From: Caproiciproducens sp. CPB-2
Lineage (GTDB): Bacteria > Bacillota > Clostridia > Oscillospirales > Acutalibacteraceae
Assembly (NCBI RefSeq): GCF_036287215.1
Contig: NZ_CP142860.1
Span: forward strand, 1,612,001 to 1,676,000
DNA: 64,000 nt
Direction: 5' to 3'
A program made the translations under genes and the position numbers. The notes beneath the pieces were generated by a model, which made no database searches, was not told the DNA's origin, and worked only from the letters and a program-made list of their open reading frames with translations. Positions 1-7,641 of this stretch are shown piece by piece; within the stretch, counting starts at the first letter, position 1; every line of letters begins with the position of its first letter.

Positions 1-696
1 CAGGCGCTTTCCAGCGGGGCGACCGAACAGGCGGGCTCTTTGGAAGAGCTGTCGGCCTCCATCAATGAAGTATCGCGGCAGGTCAAACAGAATGCGGAGA
101 ACGCGGGCAACGCCAAACAGCTTGCGCAGGACGCGGAACGGCAGCTGGATATTGGCAAACAGACAATCGGGGAGATGACCGGGGCGATCGACCGCATTCG
201 GGTATCGTCCGACGAAATTACAAAGATCATTAAAACCATTGACGATATCGCTTTCCAGACCAATATTCTGGCGCTGAACGCCGCGGTGGAAGCGGCCAGG
301 GCGGGTGCGGCCGGCAGGGGCTTTGCCGTGGTGGCCGACGAAGTCAGAAACCTCGCCAGCAAGAGCGCGGAGGCGGCGAAGCATACCACCACGCTGATTG
401 AGGATTCCGTCAGGGCTGTGGACAACGGAACCAAAATCGCCGATAGAACGGCGGACCTGCTCAATCAGATCGTTCAGAAATCCACGGAAGTCAATCATCT
501 GGTCACGCAGATCGCCGCCGCTTCAAGCGAGCAGGCCAATTTCATTGAACAGATCGATGTGGGTGTTTCGCAGATTTCAGCGGTGGTCCAGAACAATTCG
601 GCAACTGCGGAGGAAAGCGCCGCCGCCGCGGAAGAACTGTCCGCTCAGGCCGGTCTGCTCCGCGACAGGGTCGCGCGGTTTGAACTGAAAAAATAA
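1..696 (+). CDS. Methyl-accepting chemotaxis protein, C-terminal signalling domain (5' truncated by window edge)
   Basis: The reading frame is open from base 1, so the start lies upstream of the window. The 231 visible residues are the cytoplasmic coiled-coil signalling domain of a chemoreceptor, which relays ligand binding to CheA/CheW. The highly conserved hairpin tip is present ([20 protein letters not shown] followed by [15 protein letters not shown]), with flanking Ala/Glu/Gln-rich heptad helices that carry typical methylation-type residues. The ligand-binding, membrane and HAMP parts are outside the window, so the stimulus cannot be inferred. The protein ends in ELKK with no CheR-binding pentapeptide. 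A palindromic hairpin follows directly. Confidence 0.95.
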   Translation, partial: QALSSGATEQAGSLEELSASINEVSRQVKQNAENAGNAKQLAQDAERQLDIGKQTIGEMTGAIDRIRVSSDEITKIIKTIDDIAFQTNILALNAAVEAARAGAAGRGFAVVADEVRNLASKSAEAAKHTTTLIEDSVRAVDNGTKIADRTADLLNQIVQKSTEVNHLVTQIAAASSEQANFIEQIDVGVSQISAVVQNNSATAEESAAAAEELSAQAGLLRDRVARFELKK

Positions 697-712
697 CCGG
701 CATTGTATGAAA

Positions 713-746
713 ACAGCCGCCGCTGCAGTACTGCAGCGGCGGCTGT
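713..746. terminator. Perfect palindromic hairpin between convergent genes
   Basis: ACAGCCGCCGCTGCAG (713-728) is exactly complementary to 731-746 with only TA between, a 34-nt perfect palindrome. It lies between the chemoreceptor stop and the stop of the convergent small gene at 763. There is an A-rich stretch on its left (T-rich when read from the minus strand), so it probably terminates transcription from both sides. The plus side lacks a clear T-tract. Confidence 0.7.
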
Positions 747-762
747 CATTATCGGTAAAAAT

Positions 763-999
763 TTATTTGCTCATCATATAGTTGATAAACATCAGTTCAT
801 CTTCCGGATTTTCTACGTTCAGTTCGGCTGAAACCGTCGAATTTTTCGCGCTTTCCAAAAGCGCCCGCACACCGTACAGCTGGCAGAGCTTGCTCTTCAG
901 ATTCAGGGTGTTTCCGTCCTCGGTAATCAGGTAGACATTCCCTTTTGCTTTGTCCAAGAGTTCAATCAGTTTTACCACATCAATGTCGTACAGCTTCAT
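763..999 (-). CDS. Small conserved clostridial protein of unknown function
   Basis: This is a 78-residue soluble acidic protein starting MKLYDIDVVKLIELLDKAKG and containing NLKSKLCQLYG and NPEDE motifs. Small proteins of this shape are common in Clostridia and are sometimes labelled polyA polymerase, without a nucleotidyltransferase motif to justify it; I recall the pattern but not a function. An AGGAGG Shine-Dalgarno sits 7 nt before the ATG. It is transcribed alone from a sigma-A-like promoter at 1040-1068 and faces the chemoreceptor. Confidence 0.8.
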   Translation of the reverse strand: MKLYDIDVVKLIELLDKAKGNVYLITEDGNTLNLKSKLCQLYGVRALLESAKNSTVSAELNVENPEDELMFINYMMSK

Positions 1000-1039
1000 A
1001 TTCTTAACCTCCTAAATAATGGGATTTCCTTCTGAGCAA

Positions 1040-1068
1040 ATTATAGCATGTGCCTTTGACAAATACAA
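1040..1068 (-). promoter_or_regulatory. Sigma-A-type promoter for the small gene at 763-999
   Basis: Read on the minus strand, TTGTAT (1068-1063) is 17 nt from TATAAT (1045-1040). It lies 41 nt upstream of the ATG. Confidence 0.6.
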
Positions 1069-1352
1069 TAACCCGCCGATGGATCTTTTCTTTACTGTCT
1101 TAAATAAGAGTATCAAAGAAAAGAATCCTTTTCTTTATATAATGATATTACCATACATTATGCACAATTGCAAGTGAATGAATTTGTGCAAAAATTAGTT
1201 TTGAAAATAAAATTGGAAAAAATTTCAGCCATTTTTTTCCTTTGAATGTGGAATCTATAAAATTTACATATCGTTCATTAAATTATGGTGTCAGATATAG
1301 TAAAATAATATACGAATACTTTAAAATATGCTATGATTATAAGGATGATTCT
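1069..1352. other. AT-rich intergenic region upstream of the DUF5685 gene
   Basis: This AT-rich stretch separates two divergent genes. A weak plus-strand promoter candidate (TTCATT, 16 nt, TATAGT) ends near 1300. The reading frame of the downstream gene stays open back to 1242, but those codons look like translated spacer. I see no RNA structure or other gene here. Confidence 0.4.
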
Positions 1353-2258
1353 GTGTTTGGTTATGTAAGACCGCAAAAATCGGAGCTGCTTGTCCGTGAG
1401 TATGAACAGTACAAGGGGGTATACTGTTCCCTGTGCCGTCAGCTGGGCAAAAGCTACGGAATGGTGTCGCGTCTTACTTTAAGCTATGACTGCACTTTCT
1501 ATGCACTGATGCTGCTTGCGTTTCGTCCGGAGTGTCCCGGCTTTCAAAGCGGACGCTGCGTTGTCAATCCGTTAAAAAAATGCACCTTCTGCAGTTCCGG
1601 GGAACCGGAATTCGTCTCTGCTTCAGCCCTTTCCGTCATTATGACTTACTATAAAATCAGGGACGATATTGCGGATTCCCGCTTCTGGGGAAAGTTTCGC
1701 GCTTATGCCCTGCTGCTTCTCGCTACGCGGGCGCACAGAAAAGCTGCCGCCGATTTTCCCCGGCTGGACGCGATTATTTCGGCTTCCATGGAAGAACAGA
1801 ATGCCGCGGAGCAGTCGCCCGACCCGTGCCTTGATTCCTGCGCGGAGCCGACGGCAAAGATGCTGCAGCAGGTTTTTGAGGCTTCTGCCGGGGAGGACGG
1901 GGAACCGGATTCTCCCAAAGTACGGATTTTGCGGCAGTTTGGTTATTTTTTAGGCCGCTGGGTATATATTATTGACGCTGCGGACGATATGGAAAAGGAT
2001 CTGAAAACAGCGTCGTTCAACCCGTTTATTATCCAATGCGGCTTAAATGATGCCAGCAGTCCGGAGGAACTGGAAAAGGCGAAAAGCTATGCAAATGAGG
2101 TTCTGAACCTGACGCTTTCCCAACTGACGGCCGCTTTGAATATTTTGGATTTGGATCATTTTGGCGAGATCATTCAGAACGTTGTTTTGAAGGGCTTGCC
2201 GGAAATACAAAAAGAATTACTATTTAAGAAGGAGAAAGTGCATGTCAGATCCTTATAA
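1353..2258 (+). CDS. DUF5685 family protein
   Basis: This 301-residue protein begins with the family signature [20 protein letters not shown] at a GTG preceded by AAGGATG; the frame extends upstream to an ATG at 1242, but that extension is AT-rich and unlike the family. Conserved cysteines near the N-terminus (VYCSLC) and a second cluster (CPGF, GRC, KKCTFC) suggest metal or disulphide chemistry. The rest is helical with conserved acidic residues ([14 protein letters not shown]). The function is unknown. Its last 17 nt overlap the DnaJ-domain gene, so the two are probably translationally coupled. The DUF5685 name is from memory of the N-terminal motif. Confidence 0.85.
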   Translation: MFGYVRPQKSELLVREYEQYKGVYCSLCRQLGKSYGMVSRLTLSYDCTFYALMLLAFRPECPGFQSGRCVVNPLKKCTFCSSGEPEFVSASALSVIMTYYKIRDDIADSRFWGKFRAYALLLLATRAHRKAAADFPRLDAIISASMEEQNAAEQSPDPCLDSCAEPTAKMLQQVFEASAGEDGEPDSPKVRILRQFGYFLGRWVYIIDAADDMEKDLKTASFNPFIIQCGLNDASSPEELEKAKSYANEVLNLTLSQLTAALNILDLDHFGEIIQNVVLKGLPEIQKELLFKKEKVHVRSL

Positions 2259-2883
2259 GGTATTGGGAGTATCTCCAAACGCGACAGACGACGAGATAAA
2301 AGCCGCTTACCGCGAACTTGCCAAAAAATATCACCCCGATAATTATTCCGGAAGTCCGATCGCCGACCTTGCCGGTGAAAAGATGAAAGAAATTAACGAG
2401 GCTTACGATACGGTTGTCGCACAAAGAAAACAGCAGAAAAACGGCGGCTACGCCGGGTATACGGCGCCAAATACGGGCTATACCGGCCAGAGCTACGGGA
2501 ATTCCTATTCCTCCGGCTTCAATGACGTGCGGAATCTGATTATGCTGGGCCGCATTGCGGACGCGGAACAGATTCTCAACGGCGTTCCGTCGGAGAGCAG
2601 GAATGCCGAATGGTATTTCTTAAAGGGGACCGTGCTGTACAAAAGGGGCTGGCTGGAAGAGGCCTACAATAATTTTGCCAGGGCCTGCCAGATGGACCCC
2701 TACAACGGCGAGTACCGCGCCGCTATGAATCAGGTTACCAATCAGCGCAACGGCGTGTATGGAGGGTACAACCCCAATGTGCCGCGCACCGGCAGCTGCA
2801 GCGGGTGCGATATCTGCTCTTCCTTGATTTGTACCGACTGTTGCTGCGAATGTATGGGCGGAGATTTGATCCCCTGCTGCTGA
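2242..2883 (+). CDS. DnaJ-domain protein with cysteine-rich C-terminus
   Basis: The 213-residue protein has an N-terminal J domain (residues about 1-65) with the HPD tripeptide in [11 protein letters not shown], needed to stimulate a DnaK-type ATPase. A Gly/Tyr-rich linker follows, then a TPR-like helical part (residues about 95-165, with [20 protein letters not shown]), and a tail with ten cysteines in the last 29 residues (CSGCDIC ... CTDCCCEC ... PCC). It is not DnaJ itself, since the Gly/Phe and CXXCXGXG zinc-finger regions are missing. AAGGAG precedes the ATG. It overlaps the DUF5685 gene and is followed by a membrane-protein gene; these three probably form one operon. Confidence 0.9.
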   Translation: MSDPYKVLGVSPNATDDEIKAAYRELAKKYHPDNYSGSPIADLAGEKMKEINEAYDTVVAQRKQQKNGGYAGYTAPNTGYTGQSYGNSYSSGFNDVRNLIMLGRIADAEQILNGVPSESRNAEWYFLKGTVLYKRGWLEEAYNNFARACQMDPYNGEYRAAMNQVTNQRNGVYGGYNPNVPRTGSCSGCDICSSLICTDCCCECMGGDLIPCC

Positions 2884-2905
2884 TTTTGTTCGGGGAGGAA
2901 TCGAC

Positions 2906-3439
2906 TTGAGCAGAACGATTCGTCTGGCCTTTTGCGGAGTCATAACGGCGCTTTGCACCGTGACGATGTTTTTGACCGGACTGATTTCCATCGGAACCTA
3001 TGCCTTGCCCGCGTTTGCAGGCATTTTACTCATCGTGGTCGTCGTCGAGCTGGGTGTGGGCTGGGCGTGGCCTGTCTATCTTGCGTCGTCGGTTCTTTCT
3101 CTTCTGCTTGCGGGGGATAAAGAGGCCGCCATGCTGTTCATCGTTTTTTTCGGCTATTACCCGATTCTGAAAGCGCAGATTGAAGGGCTGCACCGCCGTG
3201 TTTTGTCTTATTTCCTGAAATTTGGAGTCTTTAATGCCGCGATGATCCTGGGATTTTTTCTCAGCATCCGGGTGCTCGGCGTACCGGAAGACAGCTTTAC
3301 CGTTTTCGGGATTTATCTTCCGTGGGTCTTTCTGGTTGCCGGCAATTTTGTGTTCGCCGTGTATGACTACGCGATTTCCTCCCTCGTTGCCCTGTATTTT
3401 CAGAGATTCCACCGGTTTGTCGGCAAATGGCTGAAATAA
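2906..3439 (+). CDS. Integral membrane protein of unknown function
   Basis: This 177-residue protein is strongly hydrophobic with about five membrane segments and short loops, and ends in a basic helix (FQRFHRFVGKWLK). It starts at TTG 2906 behind GGGGAGG. The N-terminal pattern is loosely like the substrate-binding subunits of ECF vitamin transporters, but I see no diagnostic motif and do not assign it. It is the last gene of the DUF5685-DnaJ group and ends just before a terminator. Confidence 0.7.
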   Translation: MSRTIRLAFCGVITALCTVTMFLTGLISIGTYALPAFAGILLIVVVVELGVGWAWPVYLASSVLSLLLAGDKEAAMLFIVFFGYYPILKAQIEGLHRRVLSYFLKFGVFNAAMILGFFLSIRVLGVPEDSFTVFGIYLPWVFLVAGNFVFAVYDYAISSLVALYFQRFHRFVGKWLK

Positions 3440-3458
3440 GAGATGGTTATGCTAATAC

Positions 3459-3484
3459 TACCCCTGTAAAGGGGGATTTTTTTT
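3459..3484 (+). terminator. Rho-independent terminator
   Basis: TACCCCT (to 3465) and AGGGGG (from 3470) pair around GTAA and are followed by A and eight T (3477-3484). It closes the DUF5685-DnaJ-membrane protein operon. Confidence 0.85.
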
Positions 3485-3543
3485 GCGAAGGGCAGAAAAA
3501 TGAATCGCGGGGAATTACTTCCTGCAAAAACATAGAAAGGCAC

Positions 3544-3572
3544 TTGATTTTTATTCCGTTTCGAATTAATAT
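3544..3572 (+). promoter_or_regulatory. Sigma-A-type promoter for the RpiR-flavoprotein-cmk operon
   Basis: TTGATT (3544-3549), a 17-nt spacer and TAATAT (3567-3572) lie 20 nt before the regulator's ATG, with AGGAG between. Confidence 0.6.
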
Positions 3573-3592
3573 GAGTAACAGGAGTTGGTAGA

Positions 3593-4477
3593 ATGAATAA
3601 TTTGTTAGCCGTCAGAATAAAAAACAGGATGGGCGACTTTTCAAAAGGGCAAAAGCTGATTGCAAAATATATTGAGGAACACTACGACAAGGTGGCGTTT
3701 ATGACCGCTTCCAAGCTGGGCGCAACCGTCGGGGTCAGCGAGTCGACGGTCGTCCGTTTCGCGACGGAAATAGGGTACACCGGGTACCCGGAGCTTCAGC
3801 AGGCCATGCAGGAGATGATCCGAAACAAGCTTACCTCCGTCCAGAGAATGGAAGTAACGGCGAGCCGCATCGGCAACAACGATATCCTTGATTCCGTTTT
3901 CAATCAGGACATCGATATTATCCGCAGGACCATGGAGGAAACGCCGCACGAGGACTTCTACCGTTCGGTGGACGCCATTGTCAAGGCGCGCAAAATTTAC
4001 ATTTTAGGTGCGAGAAGCTCTTTAGCTCTGGCCACCTTTTTATCCTATTACTTCAATCTGATTTTTGAAAACGTCCTTCTGGTGCAGTCTACCAGCGAAG
4101 GTGAGATTTTTGAGCAGATGATCCGCGTGGACGAGCGGGATGTTGTGATCGGCATCAGCTTCCCCCGGTACTCCAGAAAGGCGGTCAAAGCGCTGAACTT
4201 TGCCCACAACCGGGGTGCTACGGTCGTTGCCATTACGGACAGCGCGCTGTCCCCTCTGGCAATGGAGGCGGACAACCTTCTGCTTGCCCGCAGCGATATC
4301 GCATCCATTGTGGATTCGCTGGTGGCGCCGCTCAGCCTGATCAACGCGCTGATTGTTACGACCACGCTGAAGAAGTCGGAAGAGGTTTCTCAGGTGTTTA
4401 AGCGTCTGGAAGATATTTGGGATGAATACGGAGTGTATGAAAAGGTAGATGATAAATCCATTGAACCGGCCTTATGA
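3593..4477 (+). CDS. MurR/RpiR family transcriptional regulator
   Basis: The 294-residue protein has an N-terminal HTH_6 domain (residues about 1-77, with VGVSESTVVRFATEIGYTGY as the recognition part) and a C-terminal SIS sugar-phosphate isomerase-like domain (about residues 125-260, IYILGARSSLALATFLSYYF and later GATVVAITDSALSPLA). Members bind DNA and sense phosphosugars. No sugar genes are adjacent; the following genes are a flavoprotein and cmk, so the effector cannot be guessed. Its 3' end overlaps the next gene by 29 nt, which indicates cotranscription. Confidence 0.93.
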   Translation: MNNLLAVRIKNRMGDFSKGQKLIAKYIEEHYDKVAFMTASKLGATVGVSESTVVRFATEIGYTGYPELQQAMQEMIRNKLTSVQRMEVTASRIGNNDILDSVFNQDIDIIRRTMEETPHEDFYRSVDAIVKARKIYILGARSSLALATFLSYYFNLIFENVLLVQSTSEGEIFEQMIRVDERDVVIGISFPRYSRKAVKALNFAHNRGATVVAITDSALSPLAMEADNLLLARSDIASIVDSLVAPLSLINALIVTTTLKKSEEVSQVFKRLEDIWDEYGVYEKVDDKSIEPAL

Positions 4478-5717
4478 CGCGCTGATTATCGGCGGCGGAG
4501 CCGCAGGCCTGATGGCCGCCGGGACTGCTGCGGGCAACGGGCTGCGCGTCTGCCTGGTCGAAAAAAACACCCGCTCCGGCCGGAAGCTGATGATTACGGG
4601 GAAGGGCAGATGCAATATCACCAACAACTGCGACGTGCAGACCTTCATCGCTTCCGTTCCGTCAAACGGACGGTTCCTTTATAGCGCCGCCAACCGGTTT
4701 TCCCCGCAGGACACCATCCGCTTTTTCGAGGAGCTGGGACTTCCGGTCAAAACGGAGCGAGGAAACCGGGTGTTCCCGCAGTCGGACAAAGCGGCCGACG
4801 TAGTCGATAAGCTGGTCGATTTTGTGAGGGACAGTAGGGCGGACGTCATAACCGGCGAGGTAAAACGGCTGATTTTAAAAGACCATGTAGTTTTCGGCGT
4901 GGAATTGCAGAACGGTTCCCAAATTCCGGCCGATTCCGTTGTGGTCTGCTGCGGCGGCGCTTCCTATCCCGGGACCGGTTCCACCGGCGACGGCTACCGC
5001 CTTGCCAGACAGGCCGGGCATACGGTGACCCGGCTGCGTCCTTCTCTGGTTCCGCTGACCGCTTACGGCGAAGAGTGCCGCAGGATGATGGGGCTCTCTT
5101 TGAAAAATGTCGCCATAAAGGTGTGGGATACGGTAAAGAAAAAAAATATCTACGAAGACTTCGGAGAAATGCTCTTTACGCATTTCGGCGTTTCCGGCCC
5201 CATGATTCTGAGCGCGAGCGCCCATATGGGGGAGATGTCGCCGGGGCGCTACCGTGTTTCGATCGATTTGAAGCCGGCGCTTTCTCCGGAGCAGCTTGAC
5301 GCCCGGATTCAGCGCGATTTTGAATTGAACCATAACAAGGACTTTTCAAATTCGCTGTCGGCTCTGCTGCCCAGTAAAATGATTCCCATCGTCGTAGAAA
5401 AATCCGGGATTCCCGCTGAAACAAAATGCAACCAGATCACCAAAGAAATGCGCAGGGCTTTTGCGGGCCTGCTGAAATCCTTTGAAATTTCCATTTCTGG
5501 TTTCCGGCCGATCGAGGAAGCCATTGTCACTTCCGGCGGAGTGAAAACCTCGGAAATCAATCCCAAAACCATGGAATCAAAGCTGGTCAGGGGACTTTAT
5601 TTTGCCGGGGAAGTGCTCGATGTGGATGCATACACAGGAGGCTTCAATCTGCAGATCGCTTTTTGCACCGGCCGCCTTGCGGCAAATTCACTGAACAGGC
5701 AGGAGGAAAACGAATGA
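4449..5717 (+). CDS. FAD-dependent oxidoreductase of the HI0933/BaiN type
   Basis: The 422-residue protein has an N-terminal dinucleotide-binding motif (DALIIGGGAAGLMAAGTAAG), the family signature KLMITGKGRCNITNNC, a CCGGASYPGTGSTGDG segment, and a C-terminal FAD-contact motif (GLYFAGEVLDVDAYTGGFNLQ). These define the HI0933-like flavoprotein family, which includes BaiN of bile-acid dehydroxylating clostridia. The physiological substrate is unknown in most members, and the housekeeping context (next to cmk) argues for a general role rather than bile-acid metabolism. The ATG at 4449 follows AAAAGGTAG inside the regulator gene. Confidence 0.93.
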   Translation: MINPLNRPYDALIIGGGAAGLMAAGTAAGNGLRVCLVEKNTRSGRKLMITGKGRCNITNNCDVQTFIASVPSNGRFLYSAANRFSPQDTIRFFEELGLPVKTERGNRVFPQSDKAADVVDKLVDFVRDSRADVITGEVKRLILKDHVVFGVELQNGSQIPADSVVVCCGGASYPGTGSTGDGYRLARQAGHTVTRLRPSLVPLTAYGEECRRMMGLSLKNVAIKVWDTVKKKNIYEDFGEMLFTHFGVSGPMILSASAHMGEMSPGRYRVSIDLKPALSPEQLDARIQRDFELNHNKDFSNSLSALLPSKMIPIVVEKSGIPAETKCNQITKEMRRAFAGLLKSFEISISGFRPIEEAIVTSGGVKTSEINPKTMESKLVRGLYFAGEVLDVDAYTGGFNLQIAFCTGRLAANSLNRQEENE

Positions 5718-6388
5718 CTGCAGTTGCCATTGACGGGCCTGCCGGAGCGGGCAAAAGCACGATCGCCCGCCGTGCGGCCAGGGAAATCGGCTTTATTTAC
5801 GTAGATACCGGCGCGCTTTACCGTGCCGTCGGGCTTTATATGCTGCAACAGGGAGTGGACACGTCGGACGCCCGTGCCGTGACTCCGCTGCTTCGGCAGG
5901 TCCATCTTACGCTGACCTTTCAAAACGGGGAGCAGAAGGTGATCCTTTGCGGAGAAGACGTTTCCAGCGCGATCCGCACCGCGGAGGTTTCCATGGCGGC
6001 GTCCAACGTTTCGGCGATTCCCGCCGTCAGGGATTTCTTATTTTCCCTGCAAAAGGATATCGCAAAGAACAATGATGTGGTTATGGACGGCCGCGATATC
6101 GGAACGGTCGTGCTGCCGGACGCGCAGGTCAAAATTTTTCTGACTGCTTCTCCGGAGGAACGGGCCCGAAGAAGATACGAGCAAATGATAAAAAAGGGTG
6201 AGCATGCGGATTATGACGACGTGCTGAGCGATCTGAAAACGCGGGACTACAACGATTCGCACCGTACCGTCGCGCCCCTTGTCCCCGCTGCAGCCGCCGT
6301 GATCGTGGACACTACGGGCAATACGCTGGAGCAGTCGGTGAAACAGCTGGTTGCAATTATTAAAGAAAATCTGCAATATAATAAATGA
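5714..6388 (+). CDS. cmk: (d)CMP kinase
   Basis: This cytidylate kinase phosphorylates CMP/dCMP with ATP. The 224-residue protein has a P-loop (AIDGPAGAGKST), the YVDTGALYRA segment that contacts the nucleotide, the MDGRDIGTVVLP motif, and the lid RRRYEQ. The ATG at 5714 follows AGGAGG and overlaps the preceding stop (ATGA); the frame continues upstream to 5663 but only inside the flavoprotein gene. It is followed by two acyltransferases and ispH-S1, the usual clostridial order. Confidence 0.97.
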   Translation: MTAVAIDGPAGAGKSTIARRAAREIGFIYVDTGALYRAVGLYMLQQGVDTSDARAVTPLLRQVHLTLTFQNGEQKVILCGEDVSSAIRTAEVSMAASNVSAIPAVRDFLFSLQKDIAKNNDVVMDGRDIGTVVLPDAQVKIFLTASPEERARRRYEQMIKKGEHADYDDVLSDLKTRDYNDSHRTVAPLVPAAAAVIVDTTGNTLEQSVKQLVAIIKENLQYNK

Positions 6389-6401
6389 AACTGGTGAGAC
6401 T

Positions 6402-7037
6402 ATGAAACGTACGCCGCTTTATAATTTTGGCAAGATTTTTGTTCAGGGCTTTCTGAAATATTTTATTCCCTATCGGGTGAATAACAGGGAAAATATGCCG
6501 GAATACGGCAGGGTGATTGTGTGCTGCAACCATCTCAGCCTGTCGGATCCGGTTCGGCTGGCTTTTACGCAGCAGCGTCAGATCTTTTTCATGTCCAAAG
6601 CGGAATTGTTTGAAAACAAAGCGTTGGGGCTGCTGCTTTCTTCACTCGGCGCTTTCCCCGTACAAAGGGGAAAAAGCAATAAAACAGCGATCAACCGTGC
6701 GGGAGAGCTGCTTGAAAACGAGCAGGCGCTGGGTGTCTTTATTGAGGGTACGCGCTCCAAAACGGGGGAGTTTCTTCAGCCGAAGGCGGGCGCGGTGATG
6801 CTTGCCCATAAATACAACGCCCCGATTCTGCCGTGCTGCATTACTGCAAAGGACGGCGGGGTGCCGAAAATGTTCCACAAATGCATGGTGTCGTACGGGA
6901 AGCTGATCCAGCCGGACGAACTCGGCATTGAAAACGGCTCCGGCAGCGAGTATCGCAGTGCTTCCCGTTTTGTGATGGAGAAAATAGCCGAGCTTCGCGA
7001 GCGGGACCTGGACACTTTTCTGGCCGCAAGGGTCTAA
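6402..7037 (+). CDS. 1-acyl-sn-glycerol-3-phosphate acyltransferase (first of two)
   Basis: This PlsC-type enzyme adds the second acyl chain to lysophosphatidic acid at the cytoplasmic membrane. The 211-residue protein has the catalytic NHLSLSDP (HX4D) box, the FFMSKAELFENK segment, the phosphate-binding FIEGTRSKTG motif and the PILPC box. The chosen ATG at 6402 gives the normal family N-terminus; an upstream in-frame ATG lies inside cmk. Its Shine-Dalgarno (GGTGAG) is weak, so translation may depend on coupling to cmk. A divergent paralogue follows after 4 nt. Confidence 0.92.
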   Translation: MKRTPLYNFGKIFVQGFLKYFIPYRVNNRENMPEYGRVIVCCNHLSLSDPVRLAFTQQRQIFFMSKAELFENKALGLLLSSLGAFPVQRGKSNKTAINRAGELLENEQALGVFIEGTRSKTGEFLQPKAGAVMLAHKYNAPILPCCITAKDGGVPKMFHKCMVSYGKLIQPDELGIENGSGSEYRSASRFVMEKIAELRERDLDTFLAARV

Positions 7038-7041
7038 AAGA

Positions 7042-7641
7042 ATGCTGTATTTTTTCTGTCTTCGTCTGGCTGCCCCTCTGGCCCGGCTCATTTACCGGGT
7101 ACAGTACAGGGGAGTCGAGAATATTCCCGGCAGCGGAAAGCTGATTGTCTGCAGCAATCACAAATCGGTGATCGACCCGCTTTTTCTTGCGGCGCCTTTC
7201 AGGCGGCAGGTCCGTTATATGGCGAAGTCCGAACTCTTTGAAAATCACGGAAGGCTGGTCTGCTGGTGGCTGTACCGCATGGGTGCGTTCCCGGTTGTAA
7301 GGGAAAGCGCCGACGCGCAGTCCATGAAGACCGCTCTGCATATCCTGTATGACGGCGGGATTCTGGGGATTTTCCCGCAGGGGAAATGCGTCTTTGACAA
7401 CGCGCCGTTCCGTCCGAAAGCCGGGGTGGCCATGCTTGCCTATAAAGCACAGGCGCCTGTATTGCCGGTATCCATTTACTGCGACGGCGTCATCAGGCCG
7501 TTTCGCCGGGTGACCGTCCGTTTCGGGGAGCCGATTCCTTTTGAGGAACTGGGACTGAAGGACCATTCGTCCGTTTCCCTCCGCGCGGCGGCGGGAATGA
7601 TCGCGGAAAAAATCAACAACATGCTGGAGGAAAAACATTGA
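7042..7641 (+). CDS. 1-acyl-sn-glycerol-3-phosphate acyltransferase (second of two)
   Basis: The 199-residue PlsC-family protein has NHKSVIDP (HX4D), YMAKSELFEN, the GIFPQGKCVFD box in place of the usual FPEGTRS, and LPVSIYCDG. The Glu-to-Gln and Thr-to-Lys changes in the phosphate-binding box differ from the upstream paralogue and may mean a different acceptor, though that is inference. The ATG at 7042 lies 4 nt after the previous stop, and the stop overlaps the TTG of ispH-S1, so all are in one operon. Confidence 0.9.
   Translation: MLYFFCLRLAAPLARLIYRVQYRGVENIPGSGKLIVCSNHKSVIDPLFLAAPFRRQVRYMAKSELFENHGRLVCWWLYRMGAFPVVRESADAQSMKTALHILYDGGILGIFPQGKCVFDNAPFRPKAGVAMLAYKAQAPVLPVSIYCDGVIRPFRRVTVRFGEPIPFEELGLKDHSSVSLRAAAGMIAEKINNMLEEKH

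Noticed and set aside
1242..1352. Upstream ATG start of the DUF5685 protein
   Set aside because: The 37 extra codons are AT-rich spacer and precede the conserved family start FGYVRP, which has its own ribosome site.
2906..3439. ECF transporter S component
   Set aside because: Size and hydrophobicity fit, but no S-component motif and no ECF ATPase or T component nearby.
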